In this document: piece by piece, positions 1 through 7,302 of the stretch
Layout of the letters: every line of letters begins with the position of its first letter
Numbering within the stretch: the stretch's first letter is position 1
Assembly (NCBI GenBank): GCA_027596195.1
Contig: JADGJG010000833.1
Coordinates: 1-11,984, forward strand
Length of the DNA: 11,984 nt
From: Podochytrium sp. JEL0797
Taxonomy: Eukaryota; Chytridiomycota; Chytridiomycetes; Chytridiales; Chytriomycetaceae
Direction: 5' to 3'
Made by a program: the position numbers and the translations under genes
Notes under the pieces: model-generated
What the model saw: the letters and a program-made list of their open reading frames with translations, nothing else
Database searches by the model: none
Told to the model about the DNA's origin: nothing

Positions 1-65
1 CTTGGATGACGTTCTTCGTCTTGTGTGTTTGTTGAGTAGAAGAATAGAAGAGTAGCTGATGAACA

Positions 66-272
66 CTAGATTTGACACGCGTGAAATGACGCTTCAACAC
101 AGATTGGCAAGGATTCGATGGAATCAATGACGGTTTGACTGGGGAAATACGGCGCCGAATCACCAGTCACTGCATTCGGTTCTGATTGATGAAGATAGGC
201 GTATGCCATAGTCGCCACGGAGAGTCCCGCAGCAAAGGGGAGAGCAGCGGCACGGACCCGATTGGTGAACAT
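66..272 (-). CDS. Possible first exon of an unidentified host gene
   Basis: An ATG at 272-270 opens a frame of 68 codons ending in TAG at 66-68. The start has A at -3 and follows an AT-rich stretch that could be a 5' UTR. The N-terminus is basic (two Arg) followed by a hydrophobic, Ala-rich stretch at about residues 9-27, which could be a mitochondrial presequence or a membrane anchor. The rest has balanced codon use, unlike the AT-rich surroundings, which argues for real coding. The last 10 or so codons look less coding-like. Several GT dinucleotides lie near the end and a CTCAAC...CACAAG stretch near position 20-35 could be branch site and acceptor, so the gene may continue off the left edge by splicing. 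I do not recognise the family; faint similarity to fungal mitochondrial hotdog-fold thioesterase N-termini is only an impression. Confidence 0.35.
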   Translation of the reverse strand: MFTNRVRAAALPFAAGLSVATMAYAYLHQSEPNAVTGDSAPYFPSQTVIDSIESLPICVEASFHACQI

Positions 273-886
273 TTGATTTGAAAAGGAATCAAAAAAAAGG
301 AATTTAATTTGTCACGAATTTGTCAGCATCGAGACTTTATACGAGAATTTATTCAAAAAGTGGAAAAAAGACGAGCGTTACAGTCAATGCAATTTCTCAG
401 AGATTAAAGAAATTGAAAATAAAAATGATGTATTATCAAAGTTCATCCCTGACCCATAATATTCCTCCATCAGCACCCATGAGGCCACCCCAGATCTCTT
501 CTCTAATCTTCCTAGATCTCTAGATAAGGTGGGAAATTGCCATAGATTACTTGGAAACAATTTTGGCCAACAGAAACCTATTTTAATCACACATGGTACA
601 TATCGGGGCTGTCAACTCTAAGAAGCTTCTGTTCAATGCCCAAACCTAACAGAAATTGGAAACCGATAGAGGTGGAAAAAATCAAAAAAAAATATACAGG
701 CCCCCCTTTCTTTAAGTTAATCTAAAAAGAGCAGGAATAACATCATTACGAGGTGTGGGAGATAGGGACTGTAAGCCAAAATCCAAAAAATTGGCTATGT
801 GTCAATTTGTAAAGGGAGGTTTTTGGTTGTGAGGGCCACTCACAAAATTTGGAGGGGGTAGAGTTGACTTGATGGGTTGCAAGGGC
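273..886. other. Intergenic DNA, no gene seen
   Basis: This stretch is AT-rich with A-runs (around 288-300 and 677-692) and a C-run near 701-707. Short frames occur on both strands (320-523 plus, 384-590 minus) but they overlap each other, lack recognisable motifs and have no convincing start or splice context. The right end of the region is bounded by an LTR-like start at 887. The part next to 272 probably holds the promoter and 5' UTR of the minus-strand frame at 66-272. Confidence 0.5.
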
Positions 887-1440
887 TGTTAGGAATCACT
901 CCTAACGATTTGTCAGTGTTGCTGAAGAGTCAGCAGTAACTACCACCAGATCCCGATCCCAGCTGATTTCTGATCTTTGATCAGATTTCCTTTCTTGGCA
1001 CTCTCCGAACTTGAAGGTTGCTATCGTTCTTGTCTTCGAACTTTGATAGTTATTATCGTTTGCGATCAACACGTGGCCTGTGCGTGGCCTGTGTGTGGCT
1101 CAACACGTTTTCTTTCATTATGGAATTATTGTTACTCCATTCACTTGAAAGCGAGCTATTTCCTTTCGTTTTTCTTCAGTTCAAATATAAAGCTCAGCAA
1201 AGATGCAAGCCCAGTCGATACTCAACACTCCCCTCACCTCATCGGATCTTCTCTTCCCCAGTCTGTTCCCCAGTATCACATATTAAGTCCCTTTTCAACC
1301 CTGAAGGCCCAGAACCCAAGGACCTCTTTTAAATTCTCATCTGCACTGACAGAACCACCGTCAAAAGCCTCTTAGCCAATCCATGCCTCCCTTCCTCCTC
1401 CAAGCACTGCTGCAGTTCAAAAAAGGAAATCACTCACAAA
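887..1440 (+). mobile_element. LTR-like remnant, right end undefined
   Basis: The segment opens with TGTTAGGAATCACTCCTAAC (887-906), a 7-bp inverted repeat around 5 nt starting with TG, as at the edge of many LTRs. Further in are a tandem pair of CGTGGCCTGTG (1072-1093), two CAACACGT boxes 33 bp apart (1068 and 1101), and a TATA-like AATATAAAG near 1186 followed by a pyrimidine-rich stretch, which together resemble a promoter. No matching CA end, primer-binding site, target duplication or second LTR is visible. The plus-strand frames at 977-1375 and 1018-1332 have no recognisable protein. It could equally be the remains of a host promoter; the right limit given is arbitrary. Confidence 0.3.
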
Positions 1441-1455
1441 AATCAAATTGTCAAG

Positions 1456-1460
1456 AAAAA
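1456..1460 (-). terminator. RNA polymerase III terminator
   Basis: Five T residues on the minus strand follow directly after the discriminator of the tRNA-Lys gene, the expected stop signal for polymerase III. Because the discriminator is itself T, the run is six long in the DNA. Confidence 0.85.
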
Positions 1461-1533
1461 AGCCCAATGCGGGGGTCGAACCCGCAACCTTAAGATTAAG
1501 AGTCTTACGCTCTACCGATTGAGCTAACCGGGC
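1461..1533 (-). tRNA. tRNA-Lys(CTT)
   Basis: The minus strand folds into a full cloverleaf of 72 nt plus discriminator. The acceptor stem is GCCCGGT with ATTGGGC (two G-U pairs), the D arm is GCTC/GAGC, the anticodon stem TAAGA/TCTTA carries loop CTCTTAA with anticodon CTT (1500-1498), and the T arm is GCGGG/CCCGC with loop TTCGACC. The internal promoter boxes A and B are therefore intact. There is no intron. The discriminator is U, directly followed by the terminator T-run; a U at this place is what I recall for budding-yeast tRNA-Lys(CUU), which supports a fungal host. The gene reads AAG codons. Confidence 0.95.
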
Positions 1534-1830
1534 ATATTTTCGTTCAGGGACATGTCATAAATAATAATCATAATTACTATACACTTTTAGGGTTAGGAAC
1601 GCCTCGACCTCCCCTCACCAACCTCTCGAAACGTCAACCCTCTCTCGTATCCCCTCGAAACACCCCTATCGCTTGCGCTGCATGTGCGATTCGAATCCGT
1701 GAAAACCACGCCGCCAACTGCCAATTTATCGCACGCGGCACATGCTGCGCTCAGTGTCTCTAGGAGCACTGCCCTCGTCCATGGTTGTGGCCTGCCTTGC
1801 CACCAGTCCACTGCCATACCTGCCTCTGCT

Positions 1831-1859
1831 GCCCCCACCAACTGGCTGTTGGTGGGGGC
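1831..1859. repeat. GC-rich hairpin, 12-bp perfect stem
   Basis: GCCCCCACCAAC pairs perfectly with GTTGGTGGGGGC around the 5-nt loop TGGCT. No T-run follows and no gene ends here, so it is not an obvious terminator. It is the strongest of several inverted repeats in the next 170 bp. Confidence 0.85.
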
Positions 1860-1941
1860 AAAATGTTGTCAAAGTCTCAGTCCCCCACTGGGTTTAGCAA
1901 CCAGGCCCTCTATTGGGCCATTTTCGATTGTACATGGGTAG

Positions 1942-1961
1942 CCCCCCACTGGTGTGGGGGG
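1942..1961. repeat. GC-rich hairpin, 8-bp perfect stem
   Basis: CCCCCCAC pairs with GTGGGGGG around TGGT. Its C-run followed by AC echoes the 1831 hairpin and the nearby TCCCCCACTGGG at 1881-1892, so these may be related copies of one motif. Confidence 0.8.
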
Positions 1962-2136
1962 TGAACAGTTCTTCAGTCCTTGGGGTGATGGCCAAGGGAC
2001 ACATTTTCTTTGTCTGGCTTGGAATTTGGGTTTCGTTTTTTTCCATTTTATTTCGGTTTGCACATTGTTTCGGCATTTATTTTATTATGAGTGTGACAGT
2101 ATTCAATTAAAAGAAATGAAGAATTTAGGGTTAGGG

Positions 2137-2692
2137 CAAGGGGAAAAGTAAAGTAACATATTGATTGATTGCTCTTCCAGATGATTTTCAGACACCCACA
2201 GTCCCCCAGCAAATTTCTTGTCCACTGCAGCCAATGGCCAAACTTCTACCTCCTTTTCTTCAGGAGTCCCCCAGCCCTCCTCCGCATCTATCATTCCCAT
2301 TGCCTGCATTATCCTTATTGGTAGGAAATCTGTGATTGTGGAATGCCAAGTCCTTCCCACCAGATTTGCTACCTGGTTCAGTTCTCCTTGTACACCTTCA
2401 ACAATCTCAGGCTATGACCAGTCTCATGCCAAATCTGGATGCCATTTAAGTCAAGGCCTATGCAGCCTGCTCCCACATTGTGGGAACTATCTGCTGGACA
2501 CCGAGTTTATACAGGCTGTGGAAACCTAAAGTGTGGAGGCACTAGTGTGACGATGCACAAAATAGTTTTTGCATTGCTGAGTATGCTGTTACAAGCCTCG
2601 CCATATTGGCTCGTTTTCTGTCAAGTCAAGTGTTTTGCAAGGGTGGATGTCTTTGTCCTTATTACGTGATCAGGTGGCTTCAATTATTCCGG
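2137..2692. other. Intergenic region left of the gypsy LTR
   Basis: No gene is assigned. A minus-strand frame (2360-2103, 85 codons) and plus-strand frames (2218-2529, 2439-2669) overlap and cannot all be real. The minus-strand one has a fairly natural composition (mixed Trp, Glu, Lys) and may be a relic of a transposon or gene, but shows no motif I know. A 15-bp palindrome TCCCACATTGTGGGA lies at 2471-2485. ATTACGTGATC at 2661-2671 resembles the first bases of the LTR that follows (GTTACGTGATC). Confidence 0.35.
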
Positions 2693-2822
2693 TGTTACGT
2701 GATCCAGATTCCGCAAGACAAGATTTGGTCATGGGAGGATTGAAACGCGTGTAGTTATTTCCGCGGTTTCATGTCCGATTTAGTATTTATCCAGCCAGTG
2801 TTCCCGTCTCTTGCCACCTTCG

Positions 2823-2866
2823 TTAAAGTCTTACGTATTTTTCCCACATATTGCTTTCTCGAAGGT
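2823..2866 (+). repeat. 44-bp LTR subrepeat, copy 1
   Basis: The stretch starting TTAAAGTCTTACGTATTTTT recurs at 3047-3090 with three mismatches in 44. Copy 1 is followed by a GTGTT-rich spacer before the first 72-bp unit, whereas copy 2 joins its 72-bp unit directly. The LTR therefore seems to have grown by duplicating a segment of about 223 bp with loss of the spacer in the second half. Confidence 0.85.
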
Positions 2867-2940
2867 GAGGCTTTTCCATTGTGTTGTGTTGTGTTATGTT
2901 GTAGCTGATTGTTGTGTTCTGTTTGTGCTGCTGGTCAGGT

Positions 2941-3234
2941 TGTTATTGTCTGTCGTGTTGCTTTGTCGCTAGCCTGAATCGTATATTGAATCGATTCTGC
3001 TTGTTATAAGGTGTTTTGCTTTGATTTGTGTTCTGTTTTATCTTTATTAAAGTCCTACGTATTTTTCCCACGTATTGCTTTCTTGAAGGTTGTTATTGTC
3101 TGTCGTGTTGCTTTGTCGCTAGCCTGAATCGTATATTGAATCGATTCTGCTTGTTATAAGGTTGTTATTGTCTGTCGTGTTGCTTTGTCGCTAGCCTGAA
3201 TCGTATATTGAATCGATTCTGCTTGTTATAAGGT
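2941..3234 (+). repeat. Three identical 72-bp units inside the LTR
   Basis: A unit beginning TGTTATTGTCTGTCGTG and ending TTGTTATAAGGT occurs at 2941-3012, 3091-3162 and 3163-3234 with no differences that I can see. The last two are head to tail; the first is separated from them by 78 bp. The unit contains a near-palindromic ATATTGAATCGATTC stretch. Perfect identity implies recent duplication or conversion. Repeats of this kind in LTRs are often promoter or enhancer elements, but no such role is shown here. Confidence 0.9.
3047..3090 (+). repeat. 44-bp LTR subrepeat, copy 2
   Basis: This is the second copy of the 2823-2866 subrepeat, directly abutting the second 72-bp unit. It carries three substitutions relative to copy 1, so it is older or less homogenised than the 72-bp units, which are identical. 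Confidence 0.85.
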
Positions 3235-3408
3235 TACCTCTCTGTGTTTACTGGCTGAACACTCTGTTTCTCTCGTCTGCTACAAGTCGCCTCACCTGAG
3301 CCTCGACTTACCTCCTGTATACTCGTCGTCAAAGCCAACGACCAGCTACCAAAGAGTCCACACACCCGTACCGGGAGAATCTGTGGAATCTACTTCTCTG
3401 TGTAACAG

Positions 3409-3421
3409 TGGCGAGCCATCC
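3409..3421 (+). other. Candidate primer-binding site of the gypsy-type element
   Basis: TGGCGAGCCATCC begins two bases after the last base of the proposed LTR and starts with TGG, complementary to the CCA end of a tRNA. The priming tRNA would end in GGCTCGCCA; I cannot name it with confidence. The site overlaps the upstream extension of the gag frame but lies before its first ATG. Confidence 0.45.
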
Positions 3422-3452
3422 TTCTTCTTTGGTAGCCATCTTACCCCAAGCA

Positions 3453-5252
3453 ATGTCTTACAATCCTGGTCAGCAAGGATTTCCCTTTGGCCTGAAGAAG
3501 GTCAATCGTTTCAATGGATATCGCGCCACCCGTTTCCTGAAGCAAGCTGATGATTACGTCGGATCAATCGGATTCAATGACGAACAACGCCTCGGTTACG
3601 CTCTCTCTCGCTGCAATTCTTCCGTCAGCCGTTCGTGGGCTGAATATGTCACCTCTTCCATCAGAACCGATAACAAATGGATCGCAACCATATATACTTT
3701 CAAAACCTGGGCCTTGAAGGAGTATCAAGACCAGGACATTGTCATTACCACCGAGACCTTGGATCGCATGGCCGAGAAACAGCTCGAGCATCAGTCCAAG
3801 AATCCTTTGTCATTGAAGCCGTATGTTCTCCGTTTTGACGTCAAGTACCAGTCAATGGAGAAGTTGAATAAGCCTGAGGAGGAGGTTGCCATCAAGAAGT
3901 GTCTGCGTGGGTTCCCAAGAAAAGTGCGGGAGAGGATGATGAACAAGCTTATAGATGAAAAGGGAGTTGAGCATTGGGATTGGTCTGGGTTCCTCAAGAT
4001 TGTCACTGTTGACCACCTACATATGCGCAAACTTAAGGGCGTGGACAAGGGCAAGAAGGCCAAGAAGTCCAAGCATCGTTCCAAGGACGACAATTCTTCT
4101 TCCAATGATGACACCAGCGACGACGGGGAAATGGACGACTCTGTTTTCGCTGACAAGGACGATTCAGATTCAAGTGACTCCGAGCCAGAGGAGAAACACC
4201 ATCATCATCACCGTTCCACCAAGCGTTCTCAGGACAAGGACGAGTCGGGTGGCAGTAGTTCCAAGCCAAAGGGCAAGAATGCGGAGGTGCCGAAGCCTTT
4301 GCCTGAGGTCCCTTCTGGTCCAACGGAGGTCGAGTTGTTCACCAAGAAATTGGAGGACATGCGCTTACACGTGATCGAGATGAAGCGTGAAATGGCTGAA
4401 CGCGGTTCTCAGGTCAAGACGGTTCAGGATCCTGGTCCTTCTTCGCAGCGCCCGGCGTATGTTTGTGCCTATTGTGCCAAGGAAGCTGGCAGCGAGGTGA
4501 AAGATCACCCCAGACGTTCCCTTCGAGACTGTCCCCAGTACCAGAAAGACAAGGAGAACGGCTGGCCTTTGGAGGTTAAGTACAACGATGAGGGCAAGCC
4601 AGTCATGTATTTCGACGGCAAGCCCATGTATGGGAATTTCAGGGACGGGGGTGTTCGCAAGCGGGTCAAGGAGATGATTGATGAGAAGAAGAAACCTGCT
4701 GTCAATGCCAAGATGGCATCTACTTCGGCGCATCCGTCGAATGCTTTTTTCCGCTCTGAGTTTGAGTCGGATGACGAACTGATGGCTACCGACAGTGCGG
4801 GCAGCCGTATTTTACGTCATGAGTCGTCTTCCACACCAGTCACGACTTGCAATGTTATGAACAAGCCTTGGGAGGATGTGATTTCAGGCATCGAGTCCAC
4901 CGGTAGTTCGAAACTCTTGGATGATCCTTACGAGGATCTTATCAGCGACTGCGAGATGCCCGATTTGATGGTGGATTCGGATTGGGATTGTGAGGTCGAG
5001 CCCAAGTCCAAAGGAAAGGAGAAGGCCAAGTCGCGGGTTTACGCCGTCCGAGTCACGTCCGAAACGGCGAATCGTATTTTCAGGGTGTGGAATACACCGC
5101 TCGACGAGGAGTTGTGGATGGCGACCTCGGACGGGAATGCTTGTTGTCGGAGACTGTGCCAAAGTCATAGAACTTGGTGCACCGAATGTATATTCCTTTT
5201 GTGTGACAATAAATCTGTGAGTTTGGTCCGAGATATATTTAGTCTCACATGA
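3453..5252 (+). CDS. gag: Gag-like protein of a Ty3/gypsy-type element, C-terminus probably chimeric
   Basis: The first ATG in the frame is at 3453 (G at -3); the frame is also open upstream to 3408 without ATG. The first 190 or so residues have the style of a retrotransposon capsid: an F-N-G-Y...FL start, then helical, Trp-containing sequence. A Lys-rich and then very acidic Ser/Asp stretch follows, with five consecutive His at 4197-4211, then a likely coiled coil (about 4325-4410). A variant zinc knuckle C-X2-C-X10-H-X7-C has Cys at 4464, 4473 and 4530 and His at 4506. The G-K-P-V...G-K-P...G-G-V tail after it resembles the post-knuckle region of basidiomycete gypsy Gags as I recall them. 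No D-T/S-G protease motif occurs. After about 5141 the sequence turns AT-rich and Cys-rich, so the last 36 or so residues to the TGA at 5250-5252 are probably read from the neighbouring element. Codons are GC-richer than in the copia element. Confidence 0.65.
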   Translation: MSYNPGQQGFPFGLKKVNRFNGYRATRFLKQADDYVGSIGFNDEQRLGYALSRCNSSVSRSWAEYVTSSIRTDNKWIATIYTFKTWALKEYQDQDIVITTETLDRMAEKQLEHQSKNPLSLKPYVLRFDVKYQSMEKLNKPEEEVAIKKCLRGFPRKVRERMMNKLIDEKGVEHWDWSGFLKIVTVDHLHMRKLKGVDKGKKAKKSKHRSKDDNSSSNDDTSDDGEMDDSVFADKDDSDSSDSEPEEKHHHHHRSTKRSQDKDESGGSSSKPKGKNAEVPKPLPEVPSGPTEVELFTKKLEDMRLHVIEMKREMAERGSQVKTVQDPGPSSQRPAYVCAYCAKEAGSEVKDHPRRSLRDCPQYQKDKENGWPLEVKYNDEGKPVMYFDGKPMYGNFRDGGVRKRVKEMIDEKKKPAVNAKMASTSAHPSNAFFRSEFESDDELMATDSAGSRILRHESSSTPVTTCNVMNKPWEDVISGIESTGSSKLLDDPYEDLISDCEMPDLMVDSDWDCEVEPKSKGKEKAKSRVYAVRVTSETANRIFRVWNTPLDEELWMATSDGNACCRRLCQSHRTWCTECIFLLCDNKSVSLVRDIFSLT

Positions 5253-5438
5253 CAATTGATGAATACATTCCAAAGAGATAGTATAAGACCATGCAAACCA
5301 ACCTGTCAATAAGACGAGGAAGCTGGGCTTGTACGTTTGGAAGTGAATATTCACGATGTGCCGTCAAGTGAGAGGAGATTTGTAATCATCGATTCTCAAC
5401 GAAAATATAATCGTTATAATTCCAATAAGGAATATGTG

Positions 5439-5466
5439 ATTGATTAATTATATTTTATTAATCAAT
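5439..5466. repeat. AT-rich hairpin, 10-bp stem, in copia leader or LTR
   Basis: ATTGATTAAT (5439-5448) pairs perfectly with ATTAATCAAT (5457-5466) around TATATTTT. The T-rich loop includes a TATA-like stretch, so it may overlap an LTR promoter or poly(A) region. Confidence 0.75.
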
Positions 5467-5598
5467 TCGGATCAAAGAGTCAAAGTGAATTTGTATGAAG
5501 ATCACGTGACTGCTTTCGAAACACTTAGCTGCTGTCAGATCAAATTGATCCTGGGCACTGTGTGTGAGAAATCAAACGATGACTAATTCTCTTATACA

Positions 5599-5624
5599 TT
5601 CTCAAACATAAATGAGTTTGAGAA
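5599..5624. repeat. Hairpin, 9-bp stem, upstream of copia gag
   Basis: TTCTCAAAC pairs with GTTTGAGAA around ATAAATGA, about 155 bases before the gag ATG. In a retrotransposon this is where RNA dimerisation or packaging structures may occur, but nothing here proves such a role. Confidence 0.75.
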
Positions 5625-5779
5625 GTAGAGAATGAAAATCGGTCAACTGAGTGATTCTGTGACAATTCGAAACAAGAAGTTTCCTCTTGAAAATCTTGAC
5701 GTGCCTCACGGGATTTCTCCTCGTATCCCACGAACTCAGACACAAACGTATTAGCCACGAGCAAGAAACTACCACTACA

Positions 5780-6278
5780 ATGAGTGATCACAAAACTTCT
5801 GGACCGTCTCGACCAAATGTCAAAAGACCCGGAAAGTTCAAGGACGCGTTAAAGTCCATGGCTGGCGAGCGTCTGACAGAGATTGAGCGCTGGATGAGAA
5901 CTCAGGGTTATGGTCCAACAATGGAGGAGTCGGAGCTACACCCAGATCCTGGTTCTTTTGAAGACAACGGAATCGAGCCGGGTCCTGCACCTCAAAAACC
6001 AGACGACCCTGAACTACTCAGACAATACACAGACGATCTTCTGAAATGGGGTCAGATCATGAAGGTCCAAGCCGAGCTTCGCAATGCCCACGACAAAGCC
6101 GTGAAACGTCGTAACGATCAGCGTAAATCTCACGACATGGCGATTGCCGAATATGGAATGTTCTTTGAAAAGGACAAATTCGAGCAGCTACAGGCGACGG
6201 ACGAATATCAGAAGTGTCCATTATTGTCAACTGTGATGCGACTCGCGCGGGACAACTTTGTGAACAGTGAAACAACAG
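5780..6278 (+). CDS. gag: Copia gag-pol exon 1: N-terminal Gag
   Basis: The ATG at 5780 has A at -3 and follows a CACTACA context; an in-frame ATG at 5687 is less likely because the residues between look random. The 166 codons give a hydrophilic, Pro-, Glu- and Lys-rich protein with a helical charged segment (about 6055-6190), as in capsid proteins, but no motif that names it. Placement as Gag comes from its position upstream of the zinc knuckle and pol in one continuous reading frame. Without splicing the frame ends at TAA 6284-6286, only two codons beyond the proposed splice site, so unspliced RNA would make a short protein of 168 residues. Confidence 0.65.
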
Positions 6279-7302
6279 GCAAGTAAAAAACAATTTGTGT
6301 TTCATGTTACTTTTGAGTTGTTTTTCAAACAGGAACGGAGTGAGTGCACCCTCTAAAGTGTAGTCACTGGATGACACACTATTAGAGACGTGTCCTGCGA
6401 GCTGCGAAATATTGCAATTGGGCATGAACGCAGACTCACCCTTCCTGCCGAGCGAGCGATCGAATTTTGCGAGCGATCAATCGGTGCGAATATTACGAAA
6501 CGGACAAACACGTTGGGCACTATTCGAGATCGCAGAGATCCACTTTGATTGGACATGCATACTCGAAACTGTCATATAAAATCGCGTTTGCGTTTCGGGC
6601 TATACAGAATGATCGCCTATCACGTAAACAGTGAGAACTGTAATGATGCCGATCGAATAGTGTAGTTATTATGTGATCAATGTAAGCCCACATATTTATT
6701 TCTGATTTTTCGAACAAACACTGAAGTGTCAGTGTTATTTGATTCGAAACCAGAAATTGTATGCAGGATATATTATTGTACATCATTGCCGAGTGAATTT
6801 GAATTATTGAGTCGAAAATGATCGATTCAATATTATTTATTCAGCAAATATTTCGAGTTATTGAATTGCGCATCAATTGAAATGCAACGAATTAATACTC
6901 GAATAATATAAATGTACAATGAGGTAGAGAGTTAGAAATGTTGCAAAATTGGAATTGAAATGAGAATTTCCAAAGTGCAGCAAATATTTGTAATTGCAAA
7001 TTGATTAGTTCAAATGCTCAATGAATGATTGCGAATGAATTTCAATATGCAATATACACGCGTCAAATACTGTCGAATTAATGATTGATTTATCTCCTTA
7101 AAATTGAATGATTGGGAGGGGACTTGAAATCATCAATCATCAAAATTCAATAATTAAATATGTCGAATGCAAATGTCGAATATACAATATTATAAGTGAC
7201 AGTATCCATTGAAAGAGCGAAATTGATTAGTTTTTGAGCGATCAAATTTGGAGCGACAAATTTGGTAAGAGAAACAAATTCTGATCAAATTTCTTTCAAT
7301 AG
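6279..7302 (+). other. Proposed intron 1 (GC-AG, 1,024 nt) of copia gag
   Basis: The donor CAG|GCAAGT fits the consensus of the rare GC-AG intron class, and the acceptor TTTCTTTCAATAG is pyrimidine-rich. Joining G at 6278 to GG at 7303 restores the frame into exon 2. It is far longer than the other gaps and AT-rich, full of stops, with no gene I can see. An inner acceptor-like TTTTTCAAACAG ends at 6332 and a GTGAGT donor sits at 6340, but using these does not keep the frame by any route I tried. A perfect hairpin AACACTGA/TCAGTGTT lies at 6717-6736. The region could instead be an insertion into an ordinary short intron. Confidence 0.45.

Larger units (their letters stand above)
1541..2136. 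other. Intergenic region with hairpin cluster and telomere-like repeats
   Basis: No gene is recognised here. The first 290 bases are GC-richer than the flanks and are open on both strands (1593-1841 minus, 1684-1941 plus), but neither translation shows a known motif. Four perfect hairpins follow between 1831 and 1997. The block is flanked by TTTAGGGTTAGG at 1586-1597 and 2124-2135 in the same direction, two units of the common fungal telomere repeat TTAGGG. The arrangement could be a small non-autonomous element or chance. Confidence 0.4.
2693..3407 (+). repeat. 5' LTR of the gypsy-type element
   Basis: The 715-bp segment starts TGTTAC and ends GTAACA, a perfect 6-bp terminal inverted repeat with the canonical TG...CA ends. 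One base after the end comes a TGG-starting stretch suited to priming by a tRNA. A long leader-like pyrimidine-rich stretch and the gag frame follow at once, as expected for a 5' LTR. Inside are three identical 72-bp units, two 44-bp near-copies and a GTGTT-rich patch (2880-2899). The partner LTR is not in the window, so the limits are inferred from the ends alone. Confidence 0.6.
2693..5141 (+). mobile_element. Partial Ty3/gypsy-type LTR retrotransposon (5' LTR plus gag)
   Basis: The segment holds a complete-looking 5' LTR, a primer-binding-like site and a long gag frame, but no protease, reverse transcriptase, RNase H or integrase and no second LTR. The right limit is set where the gag composition gives way to AT-rich DNA beginning TGTTGTCGG (5142). 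The simplest reading is a gypsy element interrupted by the copia element to the right, with the rest of its pol beyond the window. A truncated or Gag-only element is the alternative. Assignment to the gypsy superfamily rests on the Gag style only. Confidence 0.6.
5253..5779 (+). other. AT-rich 5' leader or LTR region of the copia element
   Basis: No gene is seen. The stretch should contain most of the 5' LTR and the untranslated leader of the copia element, but without the 3' LTR its end cannot be fixed. Two strong hairpins lie at 5439-5466 and 5599-5624. No stretch convincingly matching the 3' end or an internal part of a tRNA was found; TGGGCACTG near 5552 is the nearest. The gag frame is open back to 5687 but the first ATG with good context is at 5780. 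Confidence 0.45.

Noticed and set aside
977..1375. Plus-strand frame of 132 codons as a coding gene
   Set aside because: Composition is Ser/Phe/Leu-rich, as in translated pyrimidine-rich promoter DNA, and a second frame overlaps it throughout.
1593..1941. Open frames on both strands in the GC-rich block as genes
   Set aside because: Both strands are open because the block is GC-rich; neither translation has a recognisable domain or start context.
2103..2360. Minus-strand frame of 85 codons as a gene
   Set aside because: It overlaps plus-strand frames of similar length, has no known motif and no clear exon partners; at most a relic.
2941..3234. CRISPR-like array
   Set aside because: The 72-bp units are too long, only three, two of them abut without spacers, and they sit inside an LTR of a eukaryotic element.
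4197..4211. Five consecutive His codons as an engineered tag
   Set aside because: They lie inside a natural charged low-complexity stretch of gag with no vector sequence or cloning site around them.
5250..5537. Copia 5' LTR of 288 bp with TGACA...TGTCA ends
   Set aside because: The inverted ends are only 5 bp and no primer-binding site follows directly; the start coincides with the stop of the gag frame. Kept only as an alternative to a start at 5142.
6333..6359. A mini-exon between a 6332 acceptor and the GTGAGT donor at 6340, or a continued short exon
   Set aside because: None of the combinations with the 6279 or 6283 donors and the 7302 acceptor keeps the frame into exon 2.
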